The notes under the pieces: model-generated
Seen by the model: the letters and a program-made list of their open reading frames with translations, nothing else
Database searches by the model: none
What the model was told of the DNA's origin: nothing
From: Geosiphon pyriformis
Lineage: Eukaryota; Glomeromycota; Glomeromycetes; Archaeosporales; Geosiphonaceae
Direction of reading: 5' to 3'
DNA: 64,000 nucleotides
Assembly: GCA_016748015.1 (NCBI GenBank)
Contig: JAAOMT010000664.1
Coordinates: 490,786 to 554,785, forward strand
Shown here: in pieces, positions 24,465 to 34,595 of the stretch
Layout of the letters: the number at the start of each line of letters is the position of its first letter
How positions within the stretch are numbered: position 1 is the stretch's first letter
Made by a program: the position numbers and the translations under genes

Positions 24465-25749
24465 CTATTTTAGTTCCTGCTTCTTGGTGAAGTCAGGGAG
24501 CACAATATATTGTTCGTAGTTTGAATCGGAGTTTGAATCTGAGTTGGAATTATTGTCATTATTATTGCCATTTTGAATGAAGCTGGAACTGTTATTTTTG
24601 TCATCATCATTGTCGAAGTCTGAATCAAAATTGGAAACTGATTCTGATTCCAATGCACAGCTGCTGATTGGTTTTTTTTCCTCTGGGATTGTGTAGATTA
24701 TGCATGATAGTGAATTGTAAATAAGGTCACACTCATTACAATATTGGAAGTCACAGAGAATTAAACAATGGTCACATAGTTGAGTATTGATTTCTTCCAA
24801 CCATTGCTCTTGTTCCTCTCTAGTGGGTGCTAATTCCTGGTAATGTTCATGGAATTGTTCTGAATCTAGTAAATTTATAACTGGTTCTGGGTTTCAGTTA
24901 AGTTCTATGGGTTTAAGTGGGTTGTTTTTGATTGTTTTTATTTCTTCTGAGGTCGCTCCTTTGATTTTGGCGAGTGCTATTCACCAGATTTCATCATTAT
25001 CATGTGGACATCCGTCCAAACGTTTGACAGCTCATCTTCAGGCGGCATCTATGGGCATTTCTTTTCTTACCCAGTCACTTATAAGAATCATGTATTGACA
25101 TGATTTGTTGCACATTCCTCCTCGCCCAGGAATGTTGTTCCACATTCCTTTATCCAGAAGAGTTTCACCACAAGCCAAACATAATTCATTGTTCCATTTC
25201 CTTTTTCATTTTGGATGTCCAAAGCATTCTATGATGCACACACGACAATAGAATTTGGTTACTATTAAGTATTCTTTATTATCGCCACAACATATGCCCA
25301 TTGACGACAATTTCTTGCCACAATCAACACATATGAGTTTTGGGTAATGATAGCTTGATTGTGGTGTTGTGTATATATATGTAGAGTGAATAGAGGTTGG
25401 TATGGAATTTTCTTCTTTCTCTTTCCCTTTTCCTTTTATTTTATCCTCTTCCCATTTCCAGGTTGTTAATAATTCATCCTAATCATTATGGGTTTCCCAG
25501 TTTTGGTCAGTGTTCTAGGTAAGTTCTTTTCTTTTTTTTTCTTTCCTATTATTGTCATCCCATGAAGATACTGGCAGCAGCTCATTGTGTTTTTTGCTGG
25601 CTTAAGACACTTGATAAGCTTCCTAGGTAGGTTTTTTTTTTCTTCTTCAAACTTTATGAGTGGTGCTGTTGAGTTGGTGGTCATGAAATGACCACATGTG
25701 ACTGGTATATGTGTATGTCGTCTGTTCTGGCTGATTTGAAGCTCTTGCA
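24465..25749 (-). pseudogene. Element C Cys-rich domain and acidic linker
   Basis: Between protease and dUTPase. Reading leftward: CGKKLSSMGICCG, FYCRVCIIECFGH, WNNELCLACGETLLD, RGGMCNKSCQYMI (about 25320-25080), then CDHC...CNEC and the Asp/Asn/Ser-rich linker (24680-24465). Spacing of Cys pairs matches the intact copy in element E. No named family recognised. Short indels in the A-rich part near 25520-25640 shift the frame. Confidence 0.75.
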
Positions 25750-26232
25750 TATTCTAATCAAGCGATGCATTGATTTTAGATAGCCAATCATTACCAATGA
25801 GTGCTTGGTATTGGGTGGCTTCCATAATTAATACTTTGATTGGTATGATAATGCTGTTGACTTCTATAAGAAAGTCATCAATCTCACCAATGAGATTTTT
25901 GGTTGCTCCATTAGCAGTTATAATTTTGGCGCTGGCAGTGCGATCAATTTGGCAATCTAATTGGTCCATGAGTTGCTTTGTAATAATGCTGCCAGCTGAT
26001 CTATTATCTAGAATCAGTTTGATGAAGTGGCCATCAACTTTGGCATCAGTGTACATAGTGATGATTGGTTTGGTGTCTAGAATGGCTCCACTAAATAATG
26101 GGACTGGTGTAGTTTCTTTAAATTTGAATGAAAAAATTGCTGCTAGTAATTCATTGTTGGTGATGGTGGCTAAAGATATGTTGTTGGTGAGTGATTGTTT
26201 TTGGTTAGTTTCTGGATTATTGGGTGGGGCAT
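25750..26232 (-). pseudogene. Element C retropepsin-like protease
   Basis: Open in one frame. KLILDNRSAGSIITKQLMDQL contains the active-site position; DSG has become DNR, two G-to-A changes, so the enzyme is dead. C-terminal part PIKVLIMEATQYQALIGNDWL is well kept. Upstream the frame enters the nested element E at 26232; before that insertion it would have joined Gag. Confidence 0.9.
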
Positions 26233-27209
26233 TATTACCAGAGGTTTTTGGTCTCTTTTTTTCAATGTTGTTGATGCCTGTTTGCTGTAAATTCACGTTT
26301 TCTGGATGTGGTTGAACCTCCAGTAACTGAATTTTATCTTCAAATTATCTCCTATAATTTGAACTGCTGGGCTTATAAGTGGAATGGCCAATTCCTTGCC
26401 AGTTATTTTATGTAGTTACGTTGTAATAAATGTCAACTCTTTCCTAGGAATTGCTTGTCTGGAAGCTCATTAAAAATGTATAGTTACTTTGTTGTAAAAG
26501 TCAACTCTTCTACAGGAATCTCATCTGTAGGCTACCCTAATAATTGTAATAAGAAAAGAAAAAAAATGTAAAAAAAATATAAAAAAACTGATTTATAGAA
26601 GTCATTTCGGATTTAGGCCTGAAAGTGCTTTAACAGTTTACTGAAATTGGTAGCTAGTCAATTTCAAACTGTTAGTAGGAATTGGTTAATTTCAAGAAAA
26701 ATAATTTAAGAATTTGGCTTTTCGAATTATTTGATATTTATTTATCTTTTCAGTGTAAAGGATTATTCTAATTGTTTAAATCTGAAGTAAGATACATTTT
26801 CTCGAAGAGAGAAGCTTTTCTTTTATACAACTTGTTGTAACACTATTCTATGAACTTGAACTTTGCTATTTTCTATAATTTTACTGAACTAAATATACAT
26901 TTCAGTGAACTACAAGTTATTTCTGCAAACTATTAGATATTTCAGCAAACTATCAATTATTTTGGTGAATTTTTTACAAATTTTGGCAAACTTTTTAAAT
27001 GTTATATAGTTCAGGGTATTGCATAATTGATCATTGCAATTAGGTTACATTTGTGTTATGTATAAATTGGGTTATTAATTAAATAATAATTTCGGATATT
27101 TTGCTAATGTAATAAGTGATAATTTGAAACAATAATATATGCTAATTAATGATAAGATTTATAAGGGTAATTTCATGCTAAACAATATCTCTAATTTTGT
27201 CTAGTAACA
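26233..27209 (-). repeat. 3' LTR of element E (977 bp)
   Basis: Nearly identical to 31324-32311. Differences are mostly C/T and G/A, often where the partner keeps or half-keeps CpG. The left end reads TATTAC instead of TGTTAC. Confidence 0.93.
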
Positions 27210-27565
27210 TAACCTTCTCCTCAAGACTGAGCTCCGTCGAAGTCCAAGTACTGTCTGTAATTTCCAGATAATAATCCAAAATTATTGAAGAAATTTGGTC
27301 TGAAAATTGTTGAAATTTCAGTTCTGTAAGCTTTCCAATGTATTGAATCTTCAAAGGCTGTAAAATTGGGTTTTATAGAACGTTTTCACAGGTGTGAAAT
27401 AGGTCATAAAGTCTAAGAGCAGCTCTTAGTTTATAATGACTGTTTGTAGGTTCAGCTGTCATCTTGAATTCGTTGTGGAGTTGTTTCCGAATAGCTTCTT
27501 TTGTGAGGTTTGCTGCTGTAAGCTTTAGTTTTTGCTTATGAAGTGTTTTTCTAATATAAAAATAT
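27210..27565 (-). other. Element E 3' untranslated end with polypurine tract
   Basis: GAGGAGAAGG (minus strand, 27213-27222) adjoins the 3' LTR. Just before it TTGGACTTCGACGGAGCTCA (27247-27228) aligns with TTAGATTTTGACAGAGCTCA of element A (4356-4375), where it encodes the last residues of Pol. Further upstream another frame reads YRYFYIRKTLHKQKLKLTAA and onward to 27373; it is basic and protein-like but not recognised, perhaps a remnant of the Pol tail. Confidence 0.6.
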
Positions 27566-28114
27566 CTATATATTGGAGGGTAGGTAAATAGCTTGGGCAA
27601 TTTTTTCAGCATGGTCGATCTTGAATGGTTTGTCAGTTTCATTTTGAAGCATCACTGTAATGTCTCCAGTATATCCAGCATCGATTATTCCTCCTCTGAC
27701 ATTGATTCTTTTGCTTGCCAGAGAGGACTGGAAGGCAATTTGAACCATTGCTCCTGGCGGGATTTCGAGTGCAATCTTGAGGTTGATTTTTGTGAGAGAT
27801 TTGGGTTTGAGAACAAGAGTATTCTTGTCTGGATATCTTAGGTCATATCCAGCATCAATTTCATGTGCTTTTTCGGGTTTTATTCCTTGTCCATTGTTGT
27901 TAAAGTATTTGAGTTGTAAGACAGGCTGACTTTCGATAAGATAGATGGGTGTTGTTTCAATTTCTTCTGTTGCTTCAGGTTCTCCAAATTCAATTTCATT
28001 TTCATCATTTTCACTGGGCAGGGGAACACTAAGAGCATAGCATTCAGGGCACCATTGCTCATTACAGGGCATTATGTATTCTTCACACAATTTAACATTC
28101 ATTTGCTCTAGCTG
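27566..28114 (-). pseudogene. Element E truncated dUTPase domain
   Basis: After an N-terminal CxxC pair (EQWCPECYAL) and an acidic Glu-rich linker come motif 1 (DAGYDLRYPD), motif 2 (QSSLASKR), motif 3 (GGIIDAGYTGDI, intact) and motif 4 (EKIAQAIYLP). The frame then stops at 27566, three codons later; the glycine-rich motif 5 that closes the active site in known dUTPases is missing, as is everything downstream in relatives (linker, RT, RNase H, integrase). Motif 5 is often mobile and supplied by a neighbouring subunit, so a trimer without it is not expected to hydrolyse dUTP well. Motifs 1-3 are better preserved than in B or C. Confidence 0.88.
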
Positions 28115-28894
28115 TTAAGCTTGAGCTTTTTTGGTCAGGTAAGTGTGACTGGCAATTTGGTGATATACTTTTACTTCATCTTCGTAGTTGTATCCAGCGA
28201 TTTCAAAGGTGTATGCAATGTATTCTGATTCTTTTATTTGACAAACATTTTCTTTAATGGCTCTGTTGATTAAAGCTATTGCTAAGTCGAAAATCATTTC
28301 GGCATCATAAGGGTAATGGTACAGTTTGTTGAGAGCACTGTTGTATGCTGCATCAAAGGGTGTTCCTCTTTTTACTTTTTCTGAAATTGATAAAGCATAT
28401 TGGCAGATCTGATCGCAGACTCCTCCTCTCATTGCTACATCAATCCAATTGCATTCTTCTGGTAGTATATCTCCACAAGTCAAACAAGGAGTGTTATCCC
28501 ATTTTCTACTTCTTTTTATTAGATGGCCCCATTGTTCTCTATGGCAAGCCTTGCAGTAATAACAAGTATGATTTTCATATTTTTCCTCAGGTGAAATGCA
28601 GGCTCCCATTGAGGAGAGTTTTTTGTGGCAGTTTTTGCATTTGAGTGGGATGTAGGGGCATTGTTTTCGTGGTTCTGGTTTTGAATAGAGGACATTCCAT
28701 TCAGTTGTCACTGGTTCTTCTGTTTCAAGAGAATCATTTGTTGAAAAGTACTGTTGTTCAGTTTCATTGGCCCAATTGGAGATTGATCCAAGTGCCATAA
28801 ATGTTTCAATAATGTGCTTTTCTTTTTCCGGTTCGAATTCAAAAGCTGGGGCTTTTTCGGAGTGTTTGTTGAATGTACCACAAGTGGCAGGTAT
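28115..28894 (-). pseudogene. Element E Cys-rich domain between protease and dUTPase
   Basis: Long open segment, the cleanest copy of this domain here. Order: CKNCHKKLSSMGACI, CYYCKACHREQWGH, WDNTPCLTCGDIL, RGGVCDQICQYALSIS, RGTPFDAAYNSA, then a helical-looking part to KKAQA. Four Cys pairs suggest two or more zinc sites, possibly RING/treble-clef-like, but I recognise no named family. The same pattern occurs in B, C, H and I. By position it may be a processed Pol protein or nucleic-acid chaperone; that is a guess. Confidence 0.75.
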
Positions 28895-29536
28895 TTAGGC
28901 GTGTTGTCCTTGATAGGAGATTGTTAACTCTTGTGTCTCCCAATTCAGATTAGCATTGGCTTTTTGAAGCCAATCATTTCTGATAAGAGCTTGGTACTGG
29001 GGTGCGTCTATTACAAGAACTTTGACTGAAATGATGATTCCATCAAGAGTGAATGGAAAATTGTCAATTTCTCCTACTGGAGTTTTTTTCATGCCATCGG
29101 CAGTAACAATTACTGTTTGAGCTGGTCAGTTGACATTTTTCTTTAACTGTTGTATTAACTGGTAGGTAATAATGCTTCTGGCAGATCCACTATCTAGGAT
29201 TAAGTGAATTGTTTTTCCTTCAACTTCTGCTTCAATGTACATAGCTGTGATTGCTTTTTGTTTATTGGCGGCTGTATTACTAAGCAGAAATGGTGACTCA
29301 TTTGCTTCAAACTTAAAAGGAAATATATCTGAAAGGTTGGCGTTTTCAGCGATTCTGGCTGGTAAGATTGTGGTAGGAGTATAGAAAGAGTTTTGTTGTT
29401 GTGCTGCAGCTCTACCTTCCGAGGGTGCAGTATGGTAAAAATCCTGTTTTTCTGGCATTGTTAAATAACTGGGTTGAGTATGATAATGGGTGGGTCTTGG
29501 CTGAGCTGGATTTCGGGGAACTAATTGGTTGTTCAA
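28895..29536 (-). pseudogene. Element E retropepsin-like protease with intact DSG
   Basis: AMYIEAEVEGKTIHLILDSG places the catalytic Asp-Ser-Gly in the usual hydrophobic-D-S/T-G setting; SARSIITYQLIQQL follows. The second half reads GEIDNFPFTLDGIIISVKVL and APQYQALIRNDWLQKANANL. A single stop (29126-29128) separates the halves, in frame. Among the proteases in the window only this one has kept DSG; C has DNR, B has DSD, H has NNE, I has NSR, L has DSE. Retropepsins act as dimers and cleave Gag-Pol. Confidence 0.88.
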
Positions 29537-31323
29537 ATTGATTCTATTGTTGTTTACTTGGTATTGGTTTTGTGGTGTAAATTGATTTTGCGAGATTAAT
29601 TTTCAAGCAGGCACTTGTTAATGTTGTGTGGATGGTTGTTGGTATTGCTGTTGAATTGGCTGTGGGACAGGCTGATAATAGTTACTTTGATATTGGGGTC
29701 TTGGTAGATAATAAGCTGGTGGTGGTGGTTGATAATAAGATTGCTGTGATAGAGGGTAACATTGATTACTCTTATTTTGTTGGTCTTGTTGTAGCTTTTT
29801 GCAATCTCTTTTCCAGTGGCCAGGAATTCCACAGTAATGGCAACTCTGAGGCTGGTTATTAGAGAGTGATGTGAAGTTGTTTTGATTTCATCTTTGGGAT
29901 GGTTGATATCTTTGGAGTTGCTATTGTTGTTGGTTGGTGAAATAGTTTTTGACTTTCTTTGCGAGTTGGTCAATTTTTTCTTTAGCTGCTGAGCTGGTTT
30001 CTCTAATGGCTAAGTTTACGAGTTTTGTATGATTGGCTTCTTCTATGGCCATTTCATATCTCTTTGCATGCTGAATGGCAGAGTTTAAATCTTCTGGGGC
30101 ATGTGGGCAAACCTTTTTAATCAGTTTATCTTTTAAACCAGTGATAAATTGATCCAAGATTTAAGCATCGGAATAATAATCATTAGTTTCAAGTTGGCAA
30201 ATTTGTTTGAGAAGTTTGTTGAATTTCCTAATATAAGTCATAATAGATTCAGAGAGTTCTTGTTTGATATTGCGAAAACGATTTTGAAGAGTGATGGAAG
30301 TATTATTGTTGGTGAACTGTTTAAGAAAGACTGCTTTGAAAGTGTCCCAATCATTGAATGGAATGGCCAAGTTTTCAAACCATTCTCCTGCTGTTCCTTT
30401 GAGAAAGTAGGGAATTGTTCTTAACATTCTGGCAGCATTCTATTCATTTGCATCTCCAGCTTTAGTAACTTGGTTGAGCCATTCTTGGGGACTGGTCTCA
30501 ATGTCTTCTCCATTAAATTCAAGAATTTTTGCAATGTATGCTGTCATTTTGTTTTCTTTGTTTTCACTGTCTATTAATTTTTCTTCAGTTATTTCAGAGT
30601 CGTTTTCTTCGTCTGCTACTGTTTCAGAGTGTTCACTTTGATTTTTAGCTAGAAAATCAAGAAGATTGGAACTAGTTTGAAGGGGTTCTTGTTGTCTGGT
30701 GAGACTTCTGGGTGATTTAAAATCTTTTAGGCTTGCAAATCAATTTAAGGGTGAATTAGGTGTTTGTGCTTGTGCAAGTGAAGTTGGAAAAGATGTGATG
30801 GTAAGTGGAAGTTTTGAACTGGTTCCTTGTTCAGGTGTTTGTAAGTGTTTGGCAGTTGTTTTTGGTAGTATTGGAGTATTTGGGGTGGTTTTTGAGTATT
30901 GCTTCAATTTGTGTTTGCCTTTGTTGCTTGTTTCTGTCTCTGATTCAAAATTAATAGAGTATTGAGACTGCACTGAATATGTTTCTTTACAGTACTTGAT
31001 AATATTAAAATTAAGTTCTTAAAAGTAAGTAGCAAGTGTTTCGCTGTTAAGGTCTTTAGTTCCCAACTGTGAATAGTGTGCTAAATTGTTGTAAAGGTTG
31101 CTTCTAACTTCTGAGATATTGTAATTTCCAAAAAGATAATTGTTAATGCAGTTTTCAATGTATTGGTATACTGATTTCTTGACAACTTCAATTCCGTCTG
31201 GAATGTTAAATCTTTGCTTGCAGTGGGTGTAAATTGATTGGTAATACTCTAGAGTTGTTGTGTCTGGTGTGGTTACCACTTTGAAGTTGTTTTGCTGTGT
31301 TGTTTCCGTGAGAAAGCACCAAA
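29537..31323 (-). pseudogene. Element E Gag with CCHC zinc knuckle
   Basis: One frame from the primer site to the protease. N-terminal part 31323-31019 (YYQSIYTHCKQRFNIPDGIE) corresponds by position to the MA-like region of L. Capsid core about 30560-29921: AKILEFNGEDIETSPQEWLN, MLRTIPYFLKGTAGEWFENL, WDTFKAVFLKQF, the pattern of retrotransposon Gag (PF03732 type). Knuckle CHYCGIPGHWKRDC (CX2CX4HX4C, fwd about 29815-29860) is intact. Then a Gln/Tyr/Pro-rich linker. Stops at 31019, 30740, about 30442, 30161, about 29890, 29606 and 29594 fall at Gln, Arg or Trp positions. No start codon is certain. Confidence 0.88.
31306..31321 (-). other. Element E primer-binding site
   Basis: Minus strand TGGTGCTTTCTCACGG, two bases after the LTR end. 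The first seven or so bases match the C primer site but the rest differs, so E may use another tRNA than its neighbours. Confidence 0.65.
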
Positions 31324-32311
31324 TGTTACCGGAGGTTTTTGGTCTCTTTTTTTCAATGTTGTTGATGCCTGTTTGCTGTAAATTCACGTTTTCTGGATGT
31401 GGTTGAACCTCCAGTAACTGAATTTTATCTTCAAATTATCTCCTATAATTTGAACTGCTGGGCTTATAAGTGGAATGGCCAATTTTTTGCCAGTTACTTT
31501 ATGTAGTTACATTGTAGTAAACGTCAACTCTTTCCCAGGAATTGCTCATCTGGAAGCTCACTAAAAATGTGTAGTTACTTTGCTGTGAAAGTCAACTCTT
31601 CTACAGGAATCTTGTCTGTAGGCTACCCTAATGATTATAATAAAAAAAAATAAAAAAAATAAAAAAAATGTAAAAGAAAAGTAAAAAAACTGATTTATGG
31701 AAGTTGTTTCAGATCCAGGCCTGAAAGTGCTTTAACAGTTTACTGAAATTGGTAGCTAGTCAATTTCAAACTGTTAGTAGGAATTGGTTAATTTTAAGAA
31801 AAATAATTTAAGAATTTGGCTTTTCGAATTATTTGATATTTATTTATCTTTTGGGCGTAAAGGATTATTCTAATTGTTTAAATCTGAAGTAAGATACATT
31901 TTCTCGAAGAGAGAAGCTTTTCTTTTATACAACTTGTCGTAACACTATTCTATAAACTTGAACTTTGCTATTTTCTATAATTTCGCTGAACTAAATATAC
32001 ATTTCGGCAAACTACAAGTTATTTCTGTGAACTATTAGATATTTTGGCAAACTATTAATTATTTCGGCAAATTTCCTACAAATTTTGGCAAACTTTTTGA
32101 ATGTTACATAGTTCGGGGTATTGCATGATTGATCATCGCAATTAGATTACATTTGTGTTATGTACAAATTGGGTTATTAATTAAATAATAATTTCGGATA
32201 TTTTGCTAATGTAATAAGTAATAATTTAAAACAATAATATATGCTAATTAATGATAAGATTTATAAGGGTAATTTTATGCTAAACAATATCTCTAATTTT
32301 GTCTAGTAACA
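31324..32311 (-). repeat. 5' LTR of element E (988 bp)
   Basis: TGTTACTAG...GTAACA on the minus strand. It keeps more CpG than the 3' copy. U3 contains an array of short direct repeats. Confidence 0.93.
31975..32110 (-). repeat. Short direct repeats in E U3 (TTTCGGCAAACTA type)
   Basis: About six units roughly 20-28 bp apart, fwd forms TTTCGCTGAACTA, TTTCGGCAAACTA, TTTCTGTGAACTA, TTTTGGCAAACTA, TTTCGGCAAATTT, TTTTGGCAAACTT. The same array occurs at 26878-26998 in the 3' LTR. Likely a regulatory array like those of the other LTRs. Confidence 0.7.
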
Positions 32312-32315
32312 GCAT

Positions 32316-34560
32316 TTTCTGAGATAACTAGGAGACTTAAATAGTTCTGGAAATTCAGGTTTTGGGAGTACTCAGTGCTCAAATTCCATGGTCAAGATCC
32401 TGATGGTTGTGCCATGGAACTGGAGATTAGTTGATGAACTACTATCAACAATCTTCAGCTTTGCTGTGTTAATCTCAGTTTTTGAGTTCTGTTTTGAGGT
32501 AAGTTCTGTGGCAGTATTTGATGTTGTTGGGGCAGATAATTTACCTGAGACTGTGGCTGATAATTGGGTTGGGACTGTAGTTGATAAATTGCTGTTGGAG
32601 GCTGATAGACTGGAGATGAGTATAATTGCTGCATCATTGGTGTTTGATATATTGGCTGCATCATAGGTAGGTAATCTTGTTGATATAGAGCTAGGTTTGA
32701 TTGATTACTAATGTAATTCTGAGTTTGTAATCGGCGATTGGAGTTTTGATACTGATTAACTGATTTCTGGTTGTTTATTCTTTTTTGACATTCAAATTGC
32801 AAATGTCTTTGTCTACTACAATAGTGGCAAATACATGTTTCCTGCTGCCACTGTTGATTAGTCGAGGATGTTAGACACAACTAATTCTGGAAACAATCTG
32901 TGTTTCCGGAATTATTGCATTGTTGTGGTAGTTGATATATTGTGTGATTGTCAGTTAAGTATCCTTCTAATTTCTGATTAATTGAATCACTGAATTGTTT
33001 CAATTTGGAATCCAATTCAAATGATCTATTCATGATTAGGTTTATGGCTTGAACATGATTGGCTTCTAGTTCAGCTGCTTCAAAATCTTGTGCGTTGGTC
33101 ACTGCGTCCTAGAGAGTTTGTGAATGCATTGAACATATGTGTTGGAGGATACTACTGCACAATCCATGAATGAACTGATTTAGAATTTGTGGCACTGTAA
33201 AATAGTCAGCTTGGATTGCTTGAATTTGGCGTAGATTCCTGTGGAACTGTCCCAAGTAAGTAGTAACTGCTTTAGTTTCCCCTTGTTTAATTGTGGTAAA
33301 GGTGTTGGCTAACTTGTTAATGCTATTATTGTTACTAAAGTACCTCAAGAATTTGGTTTTGAATTCATTAAAATTTTGGGGTTTAATGGCAAGGCTTTGG
33401 TATCATACATCAGTGGTGTTCTAAAGAAAGTAGGAAATTGCTTGCATGGCTCTAGCATCATCCCAGTTATTGGCTGTAATTGCTTTAGCTATATCATTCA
33501 GTTAGACTTGGACATTGTCTTTTTTGCCAGTGAATTTATTGAGCTTCACGATTGGTGCATATGCCATTTGTTGTTGTGGTACAGACAGCTGATGAATTTG
33601 TTAAAGTGGTTGTTGGGATGGCTATCATATGGGTTCGGCTAGTGGCTGATTAATGATGATTTCAAGAGGTAAGTTTTGTTAATTAATTAAGTCAGGGTTT
33701 TGGTCATTCTGATTTGGCTGCATTTGAAAATTTGGAGTTTTAATTTCCGGATTTTCTAAATTTAGATTTTGCTGAGTTTGGAAATTCAGGGTTTTAATGT
33801 TCGGGTTCTTTGGGATTGGGTTCTGGTAAGTAAATTTTTAATTTTCAGATTCTTCTTCCTTTTCTTCTTGTTTTTTCTCCGATTTTATTACTTCTCAGGG
33901 ACTCACAGTTCCAAAATCTGGTTGGGGTGGTGGAAATTGAAGTCCTGATGGCATTGGCAATTGGGACTTAAATTCTTCAAAATATGTGCCATATAGTCTT
34001 AAAAGATCTTCTTTTCTTTGTTTACTCTAAAATGAGAATCGTCCAAAGATTAATGTCATGTGTGATGTGGATGTGCCTGTTGATATGATGTTGATGGTGC
34101 TTCCAGGTGTATAGTGATATGATGGATTTGTTGGTAATTCAACTCTGGTTTTCTTCCAAGTGGATAGTTGTATTTGTTTTGATGTTACTGCTGGTATTTG
34201 TAATTTTCCTTTGCCTTTACTAACATAAATGATTAGATATTTTTGTTGTGTGTAATGTTCAATTTCTTTATTAATCTCAGTAATGATGGATGTGAAATTA
34301 TAATTTGTTGGTAGGCTGGTGTTTTGGATTAATTTGTGGTAAAAAGTTTCTCTTGCTGATTTAGTGTTTACTGGTGTTTCTAACAAATATGCAATTCTCT
34401 TGTTGATGTAGAAATTAAAGACTGATTCCACTGATATATGATTTGGTTTAATTCTAAGTGTTGACAGTAGTGTTGAAATAAGGATATTGCAAATCCTAAA
34501 TGGTTTGCTCCTATACTTTCTGATTCTGCCACTTTTAGGATGAGTGTAGTTGGTGCTGGT
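32316..34560 (-). pseudogene. Element C Gag
   Basis: N-terminal part near 34530-34027 (HLGFAISLF, then KSARETFYHKLIQNTSLP and PSYHYTPGSTINIISTGTST), Pro/Gln-rich stretch about 34000-33560, capsid region 33560-32881 (ANTFTTIKQGETKAVTTYLG, RNLRQIQAIQADYF, QILNQFIHGL). The knuckle CHYCSRQRHLQFEC (32860-32810) is intact CX2CX4HX4C. A Gln/Tyr-rich repeat linker (YQPPTAIYQLQSQPNYQPQS) runs to 32455. Gag is cut from its protease by element E at 32312. Several stops. Confidence 0.88.
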
Positions 34561-34576
34561 TCTCTGTAGGATTATA

Positions 34577-34593
34577 CCTCACAGGGAGCACCA
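34577..34593 (-). other. Element C primer-binding site
   Basis: Minus strand TGGTGCTCCCTGTGAGG, two bases after the LTR. The best-preserved primer site of the main family; complementary to a tRNA ending AGGGAGC-A-CCA. tRNA identity not assigned. Confidence 0.8.
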
Positions 34594-34595
34594 AA

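Larger units (their letters stand above)
26233..32311 (-). mobile_element. Element E: polymerase-less LTR element with Gag, protease, Cys-rich domain and dUTPase
   Basis: A complete 6079-bp element nested in C between gag and protease, with perfect 4-bp duplication GCAT (26229-26232, 32312-32315), LTRs of 977 and 988 bp, a primer site at 31306-31321 and a polypurine tract at 27213-27222. The 4.1-kb interior has no RT, RNase H or integrase. It encodes Gag, a CCHC knuckle, protease, the Cys-rich domain and a truncated dUTPase in one frame, broken by about ten stops but no frameshift. LTR sequence is unrelated to A-L except the TGTTAC/GTAACA ends, but the 3' end upstream of the polypurine tract is homologous to element A. 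Confidence 0.92.

Noticed and set aside
25770-26315. 181-codon open stretch on the plus strand
   Set aside because: Exact complement of the protease of element C and the end of the E LTR.
27373-27642. 89-codon open stretch as a separate gene of element E
   Set aside because: Its first part overlaps the dUTPase in another frame and the rest is unrecognised; noted in the 3' end of E instead of being called a gene.
28345-28644. 99-codon plus-strand open stretch
   Set aside because: Complement of the Cys-rich domain in element E.
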